DNA from: an uncultured Ruminococcus sp.
GTDB lineage: Bacteria; Bacillota; Clostridia; Oscillospirales; Ruminococcaceae
Reading direction: 5' to 3'
Assembly (NCBI GenBank): GCA_900319195.1
Contig: ONNL01000072.1
Location: forward strand, 1-19,705
DNA length: 19,705 nt
The position numbers were made by a program, and so were the translations under genes. Position 1 is the first letter of the stretch. The number at the start of each line of letters is the position of its first letter. Below are positions 15,244-19,705 of the stretch, piece after piece. The notes under the pieces are model-generated. The model made no database searches and was not told where the DNA came from. It saw only the letters and a list, made by a program, of their open reading frames with translations.

Positions 15244-16314
15244 ATGTTTGAAAAGCTGACATTAATGGAAGAAAAATATGAGGACATCTCACGCAGGCTC
15301 TCTGCCCCCGACGTTATATCGGATAACAAGCTTTATGCCGAGCTTATGCGTGAATTCAAGTATCTCAGTCCCATTATTGAGAAGTTCCGCGAGTATAAAA
15401 AGGCTGAGATTTCCGAGATGGAGGCAAGGGAGCTTCTCTCGGACAGCGATGACGAGATACGTGAAATGGCTCAGGCTGAGCTTGAAGAGGCAAAAAGCGT
15501 CATTGAGACCGCTTCTCAGGAGCTGAAGCTCCTTCTTCTGCCAAAGGACCCGAGTGATGATAAGAACGTTATCATCGAGATACGCGGCGGTGCAGGCGGA
15601 GATGAAGCCGCTCTGTTTGCCAATTCTCTCTATCGAATGTATACGATGTATGCTGAGACAAAGGGCTGGAAGCAGGAGATACTGAGCGCCAATCCCACCG
15701 AGCTCGGCGGCTTCAAGGAGATAAGCTTCTCCATTGAAGGCGAGGGAGCATACTCCCGTCTTAAATACGAAAGCGGTGTCCACAGAGTACAGCGTGTACC
15801 CGAAACAGAATCACAGGGCAGGATCCACACATCAACGGTAACTGTTGCTGTGCTTGTTGAAGCAGATGAGGTCGAGCTGGAGATAAATCCCAAGGACCTT
15901 AAAATCGACTATTTCCGTTCAAGCGGAGCGGGTGGTCAGCATATAAATAAAACTGAATCGGCAGTAAGAATAACATATCTGCCGACAAATGTCGTTGTCG
16001 AATGTCAGGACGAAAGAAGCCAGTATAAAAATAAAGACAGGGCAATGAAAATTCTTCGTTCAAGAGTATATGAGGCAATGCAGGAGGAACAAAACGCTAA
16101 GATAGCTTCGGAGAGAAAAATGCAGGTCGGAACAGGCGACCGCTCCGAGCGCATAAGAACCTATAATTTCCCTCAGGGACGCCTTACAGACCACAGGATA
16201 GGTCTTACAATATATCGCCTTGAGGATATTATGAACGGTAATCTTGATGAGGTTTTTGACGCGCTTGCAACAGCCGATCAGGCGGCAAAGCTCGCAAATT
16301 CAGAAAGCGTATGA
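15244..16314 (+). CDS. prfA: peptide chain release factor 1
   Basis: Reads UAA and UAG stop codons on the ribosome and triggers peptide release. The 356-residue length is typical. The tripeptide anticodon is PET (186-188) in RVPETESQGR, of the RF1 PxT type rather than the RF2 SPF. The catalytic GGQ is at 230-232 in SSGAGGQHINKTESA. The Gln would normally be methylated by PrmC. In many Firmicutes prmC is beside prfA, but here the next gene begins three bases after the stop and is Sua5/TsaC, so prmC must lie elsewhere if present. AAGGAG at 15225-15230 is 13 bases from the ATG, a little long but the only candidate. Confidence 0.97.
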   Translation: MFEKLTLMEEKYEDISRRLSAPDVISDNKLYAELMREFKYLSPIIEKFREYKKAEISEMEARELLSDSDDEIREMAQAELEEAKSVIETASQELKLLLLPKDPSDDKNVIIEIRGGAGGDEAALFANSLYRMYTMYAETKGWKQEILSANPTELGGFKEISFSIEGEGAYSRLKYESGVHRVQRVPETESQGRIHTSTVTVAVLVEADEVELEINPKDLKIDYFRSSGAGGQHINKTESAVRITYLPTNVVVECQDERSQYKNKDRAMKILRSRVYEAMQEEQNAKIASERKMQVGTGDRSERIRTYNFPQGRLTDHRIGLTIYRLEDIMNGNLDEVFDALATADQAAKLANSESV

Positions 16315-16317
16315 TAA

Positions 16318-17331
16318 ATGGAAACAAAGTTGCTCCAAAACAATAAAAAAGACCTTCAGACTGCGGCAGAACTAATAAAAAACGGAAATATCGTCGGAAT
16401 TCCGACGGAGACTGTCTACGGACTCGGTGCAAATGCCTCTGACCCTGAGGCTGTCAGGAAAATATTTGCCGCAAAGGGCAGACCTGCGGATAATCCGCTT
16501 ATTGTTCACCTTGCGGAGTTTTCTGATGCGGTAAAATATACTTCGTCTATTCCCGAGCTTGCATATAAGCTTGCGGAGCATTTTTGCCCGGGACCGCTCA
16601 CGATAATACTTCCGAAGAATGACAGGATACCTATGGTGACCTCGGGCGGACTTGACACCGTTGGGATAAGGATACCCTCACACCCTGTAATGCACCGTAT
16701 AATCGAGCTTTCAGGCTGTGCTATCGCGGCACCGTCCGCTAACACGTCGGGACTTCCGAGCTGTACATCGGCTGAGCACGTCATGAAGGATATGAACGGC
16801 AAAATATCGGCAGTAGTGGACGGCGGACAGTCTAAATTCGGTGTGGAATCCACTGTTATTGCAATAGAGGGTGATGATTCGGTTAGGATACTCCGTCCCG
16901 GCTGTATCACAAAGGAAATGCTTGAGAAATACTGCGCAGAGGTAATTGTTGACCACGCTGTACTTGACGGACTTGCCGAGAATGAGAAGGCTGCTTCTCC
17001 GGGAATGAAGTATAAGCATTATTCCCCGAAGGCAGATGTTATTATGATAGAAGGCTCGCTTCATGATTTTACTGAGTATGTAGCGAGGTTTGACAGAGAT
17101 ACTACCTATTCTCTTATTTTTACGGGTGAGGAAAAGGATTTCCCGTATAATTGTCTTACATACGGAGCGGACAGTCTTGAACAGGCTCACTATCTGTTTC
17201 AGAGGCTCAGAGAGCTTGACGAGCTTGGAGCTGAGAGGGTTTTCGTCCGTGCTCCGTCAGCTGAGGGAGTAGGACTTGCAGTATATAACCGTCTTATCAG
17301 GGCGGCAGGATTTGAGGTGATAAGGATATGA
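16318..17331 (+). CDS. tsaC: L-threonylcarbamoyladenylate synthase (Sua5/YwlC type)
   Basis: Makes threonylcarbamoyl-AMP from threonine, bicarbonate and ATP, the first step of the universal tRNA t6A37 modification. At 337 residues it is the longer Sua5 form: the YrdC/TsaC domain (about 10-200) plus a C-terminal Sua5 domain (about 240-337). Active-site motifs are the IPTETVYGLG strand (28-37), KGRPADNPL (53-61), PSHPV and PSANTSG (139-145). The inter-domain linker SPGMKYKHYSPKA, which closes over the active site in Sua5, is present. The ATG is three bases after the prfA stop with no obvious ribosome binding site, so translation likely depends on coupling. It overlaps coaE by four bases. Confidence 0.95.
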   Translation: METKLLQNNKKDLQTAAELIKNGNIVGIPTETVYGLGANASDPEAVRKIFAAKGRPADNPLIVHLAEFSDAVKYTSSIPELAYKLAEHFCPGPLTIILPKNDRIPMVTSGGLDTVGIRIPSHPVMHRIIELSGCAIAAPSANTSGLPSCTSAEHVMKDMNGKISAVVDGGQSKFGVESTVIAIEGDDSVRILRPGCITKEMLEKYCAEVIVDHAVLDGLAENEKAASPGMKYKHYSPKADVIMIEGSLHDFTEYVARFDRDTTYSLIFTGEEKDFPYNCLTYGADSLEQAHYLFQRLRELDELGAERVFVRAPSAEGVGLAVYNRLIRAAGFEVIRI

Positions 17332-17972
17332 ATAGTTTCAGTGGGGTCATGGTCGTTGGTCTGACAGGACAGACAGGCGCAGGGAAAAGTACGGTCTCAA
17401 AAATATTTGCAGAGAACGGATTCGCAGTGATAAATGCCGACTATGTTGCGCGTCTGGTAGTAGAAAAGGGTACACCGTGTCTGAATGAGATAGTCGATTT
17501 CTTTGGCAGGGAAGTGCTCAGCGTCGATAATACACTCAACAGAAAGGCTCTTGCGGGAATAGTTTTTTCCGATAAGTCCAAGCTTGAAATGCTCAACACT
17601 ATTATTTATCCTTACATCACGGGAGAGATACTCCGACAGATACGTTATCACTCGGATTCGGGACATAAATTCATACTGCTTGACGCTCCGACATTATTTG
17701 AAAGCAGAGCTGATGATTTCTGTGAGATAATTATTTCCGTACTTGCTGATGCGGACATACGCGAAAAGCGCATAATCGAGCGCGACGGTCTTACGCATGA
17801 ACAGGCTATACACCGCATGAATTCACAGCTTGACGAGAACTTCTTTATAACACATTCCGATTATATAATCCATAATAATGAGGATATAGACAAGGTAAAC
17901 ATGATCTCAAAGGAAGTTTCAGACAAAATAAAGGATTATTACAATACACAGGACCTTATATGCTGCAATTAA
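17328..17972 (+). CDS. coaE: dephospho-CoA kinase
   Basis: Last enzyme of coenzyme A synthesis: it phosphorylates the 3'-hydroxyl of dephospho-CoA with ATP. The 214-residue P-loop kinase has Walker A GQTGAGKS (14-21), NAD at 36-38 (family INADxxAR), a LLDAPTLFES segment in the lid region, and a basic IREKRIIERDG stretch. The variant Walker A (usually GGIGSGKS) keeps the key Lys and Ser. The ATG at 17328 overlaps the tsaC stop (ATGA) with AGG upstream; an alternative ATG at 17349 would begin closer to the common family start MVxGLTG. It is the last gene of the operon. Confidence 0.94.
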   Translation: MNSFSGVMVVGLTGQTGAGKSTVSKIFAENGFAVINADYVARLVVEKGTPCLNEIVDFFGREVLSVDNTLNRKALAGIVFSDKSKLEMLNTIIYPYITGEILRQIRYHSDSGHKFILLDAPTLFESRADDFCEIIISVLADADIREKRIIERDGLTHEQAIHRMNSQLDENFFITHSDYIIHNNEDIDKVNMISKEVSDKIKDYYNTQDLICCN

Positions 17973-17998
17973 ACCGTTTATTAACGGTACTATATAAT
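17973..17998 (+). promoter_or_regulatory. inverted repeat and -10 box before the aminopeptidase gene
   Basis: ACCGTT-TATT-AACGGT (17973-17988) is a perfect six-base dyad directly ahead of a TATAAT (17993-17998). The TATAAT suggests a promoter for the aminopeptidase gene, but no good -35 box lies 17 bases upstream. The dyad overlaps that spacer and could be an operator, or a small hairpin ending coaE transcription, though no T run follows it. Confidence 0.4.
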
Positions 17999-18024
17999 GA
18001 TCTACGAAAGGAGTCCAATCAATA

Positions 18025-19428
18025 ATGGCAGATAAGAATAAGACAGTAAAAGAACTCAAGGAAAAGCTTTTTAAGCAGAAGAAAAACGGTATTCTCAGAA
18101 TTTCCGATAAGGAACTGAAGAACTGCGATAAATTCTGTGAGGGCTATAAAAAGTTCATGAACCGTGCAAAGACCGAGCGTGAGATAGTGGCAGACACTGT
18201 TGAATTGCTCGAAAAGAAGGGTTTTGTGGAGTATAAAAAGGGCATGAAGCTCAAGGCAGGGGATAAGATATACAGAAACAATCGCGGCAAAGCTATAATC
18301 ATGGCTGTTATCGGAAAGGACGACATCAAGAAGGGCGTTCGTCTCTGCGCTGCACACATTGATTCCCCGAGACTTGACCTCAAGCAGAATCCGCTCTATG
18401 AGGACACTGAGATAGCACTTTTCAAGACTCACTACTACGGCGGCATCAAGAAGTATCAGTGGACTACTGTTCCTATGTCGCTCCACGGAGTTATAATCAA
18501 GGCTGACGGCTCGACAGTTACAGTCAACATAGGTGAGGACGACAGCGACCCTGTTTTCGTAGTCTCCGACCTTCTTCCTCATCTTGCCGATGAACAGATG
18601 AGACGTCCTGCAACAAAGCTGATAAAGGGCGAGGAGCTCAATCTCATCATAGGTTCAAGACCATTCAAAGCTGACAACGAGAGCGAGGCTGTAAAGCTCA
18701 ATATACTGAGCATTCTCAATGAAAAGTACGGTATCACCGAGTCAGACTTTATCTCAGCGGAGCTTGAAGCTGTACCTGCTTTTAAGGCAAAGGACGTAGG
18801 CTTCGACAGAAGCATGATAGGTGCATACGGTCATGATGATAAGGTTTGCGCTTATCCTGCGCTTATGGCTACCGTTGAGTGCGATGATCCCAAGCATACA
18901 GTCGTTACTGTACTGACCGACAAGGAAGAGACAGGCAGCGACGGTAATACAGGTCTTTGCTCGTCGTATCTTGAATACTTTATTTACGATATTGCGGAAG
19001 CACTCGGCTCTGACGGAAGGACAGTTCTTTCGGCATCACAGTGCCTCTCTGCTGATGTAAATGCGGCTTATGACCCTACATTCCCCGATGTAAACGAGAA
19101 GAACAATGCAGCATATCTCAACATGGGCGTTGTCATCACAAAGTACACGGGAGCAAGAGGAAAGTCAGGCACTTCTGACGCTTCTGCCGAGTTTGCAGGC
19201 AGAATAAGGAGACTTCTTGACAAGAACGACATTGTATGGCAGACAGGAGAGCTCGGAAAGGTTGACGGCGGCGGCGGCGGTACTGTTGCTGCATATATCG
19301 CAAACCTTGATGTTGATACTATTGACCTCGGAGTACCTGTTATCTCCATGCACGCTCCGTATGAGATAGTCTCAAAGCTTGATACCTATATGGCATACAG
19401 AGCATTCTCGGTATTCATTGCTGATTGA
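18025..19428 (+). CDS. M18 family zinc aminopeptidase
   Basis: A 467-residue cytosolic metallo-aminopeptidase of family M18, which forms large tetrahedral dodecamers and trims N-terminal residues, often acidic ones, from peptides. The co-catalytic metal ligands are visible: H111 in AAHIDSPRLDLK, D271/D272 in GAYGHDDKV, the Glu pair E301/E302 in TDKEETGSDG, D344 in SADVNAAYDP and H443 in VISMHAPYE. The N-terminus is lysine-rich with no signal peptide. AAAGGAG at 18007-18013 precedes the ATG by 11 bases. It has its own -10 box upstream and a strong hairpin downstream, so it is likely transcribed alone. The exact substrate preference is not shown by sequence. Confidence 0.93.
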   Translation: MADKNKTVKELKEKLFKQKKNGILRISDKELKNCDKFCEGYKKFMNRAKTEREIVADTVELLEKKGFVEYKKGMKLKAGDKIYRNNRGKAIIMAVIGKDDIKKGVRLCAAHIDSPRLDLKQNPLYEDTEIALFKTHYYGGIKKYQWTTVPMSLHGVIIKADGSTVTVNIGEDDSDPVFVVSDLLPHLADEQMRRPATKLIKGEELNLIIGSRPFKADNESEAVKLNILSILNEKYGITESDFISAELEAVPAFKAKDVGFDRSMIGAYGHDDKVCAYPALMATVECDDPKHTVVTVLTDKEETGSDGNTGLCSSYLEYFIYDIAEALGSDGRTVLSASQCLSADVNAAYDPTFPDVNEKNNAAYLNMGVVITKYTGARGKSGTSDASAEFAGRIRRLLDKNDIVWQTGELGKVDGGGGGTVAAYIANLDVDTIDLGVPVISMHAPYEIVSKLDTYMAYRAFSVFIAD

Positions 19429-19473
19429 ATGTTATTAACGTGATACTGATATAATGAATATACGAATTATAGA

Positions 19474-19510
19474 GGGAAGTCTCTGAGATAGAGGCTTCCC
19501 TTATTTTCTT
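19474..19510 (+). terminator. intrinsic terminator after the aminopeptidase gene
   Basis: An 11-base-pair stem, GGGAAGTCTCT with AGAGGCTTCCC, has a five-base loop (GAGAT) and one T-G wobble. It is followed by TTATTTTCTT, a good U tract. Ten bases of each arm are identical to the hairpin at 13459-13487, including the wobble position. Confidence 0.85.
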
Positions 19511-19528
19511 GCCTGAAGGCTTTGCTTC

Positions 19529-19602
19529 AAATTTTTAAGGGATATAGCGCAAAAAACGTGCCGTCCCGTAAGAGCAGCACGCGCTATATCCCTTATAAAT
19601 TT
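19529..19602. repeat. 22-bp inverted repeat around a short spacer
   Basis: Arms 19529-19550 and 19581-19602 pair over 22 positions with one mismatch (19535/19596). The core is AAGGGATATAGCGC pairing with GCGCTATATCCCTT. The 30-base interior has a second short pairing, GTGC (19558-19561) with GCAC (19577-19580). T runs flank the structure on both strands (TTTTT at the right arm, TTTTTT on the complement inside the left). It could be a bidirectional terminator, a MITE-like element or the stem of a structured RNA. A weak TGAAG/CTTCA hairpin (19514-19529) abuts it on the left. Confidence 0.7.
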
Positions 19603-19705
19603 TTAGGAAGGGGTACGGGGATGACTCCCTGCAGTGCAGGGTGCGGGTGTCCGGTGGACGCCCAACGGAAGTGCCCTTGGGGTACACCTCTGCGAAGCAG
19701 AAGCA
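19603..19705. repeat. GC-rich run of tandem hairpins at the window edge
   Basis: Four hairpins follow in 76 bases: CCCTGCA-G-TGCAGGG (19627-19641), GGGTGTCC-GGT-GGACGCCC (19645-19663, one wobble), GTGCCC-TTG-GGGTAC (19671-19685, one wobble) and TCTGC-GAA-GCAGA (19689-19701). GC content rises well above that of the genes. I see no credible ORF. It resembles the dispersed GC-rich repeats of Oscillospiraceae genomes or the start of a structured RNA or mobile element, but the window stops here and I cannot identify it. Confidence 0.5.

Noticed and set aside
1..19705. CRISPR arrays, tRNA or rRNA genes, transposases and phage genes
   Set aside because: No regularly spaced repeats, cloverleaf-like sequence or mobile-element protein was seen on either strand.

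Overview
The window looks like a chromosomal segment of a low-to-moderate GC Firmicute. The best guess is an Oscillospiraceae/Ruminococcus-type anaerobe, based on a sporulation sigma-K gene, the hprK-murB-rapZ-whiA-dnaE-pfkA order, strong GGAGG ribosome binding sites, and GC-rich hairpin clutter at one end. This is inference from gene content, not a database match. Almost all genes are core housekeeping genes. There are no tRNA or rRNA genes, CRISPR arrays, transposases or phage genes.

Layout: (1) 1-181 is a mostly empty edge, with a weak possible partial ORF. (2) sigK (minus, 182-865) is divergent from a plus-strand operon with a clear promoter at 1008-1036. That operon runs rpe, then three Rnf/Nqr-type membrane proteins in the order D-E-A, then a membrane-anchored TIM-barrel protein. 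(3) 5198-12274 holds hprK, murB, rapZ, whiA and dnaE, tightly packed with overlaps. It links carbon catabolite control, cell-wall synthesis and replication. (4) pfkA has its own near-consensus promoter with two dyads beside it, and ends at a bidirectional hairpin terminator. (5) Two minus-strand genes follow: an S1-domain RNA-binding protein and an unknown 117-residue protein. (6) A second plus-strand operon (DUF951 zinc protein, prfA, Sua5/TsaC, coaE) serves translation termination, tRNA t6A synthesis and coenzyme A synthesis. (7) An M18 aminopeptidase follows, then a terminator hairpin and a run of five hairpins to the window end.

The strongest candidate for something undescribed is the rpe-linked D-E-A module. 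It keeps the six-helix A and E subunits and the D subunit of an Rnf complex, but no RnfB, RnfC or RnfG gene is present. By my alignment, three of the four cysteines that hold the intramembrane [2Fe-2S] cluster are serine, and the RnfD flavin attachment motif is degraded. It looks like an Rnf-derived membrane complex that has lost or changed its redox chemistry. Second in interest is whiA, whose conserved N-terminus begins at an ATT codon. Third are the matched pair of hairpins behind pfkA and the aminopeptidase gene, and the hairpin array at the right edge.
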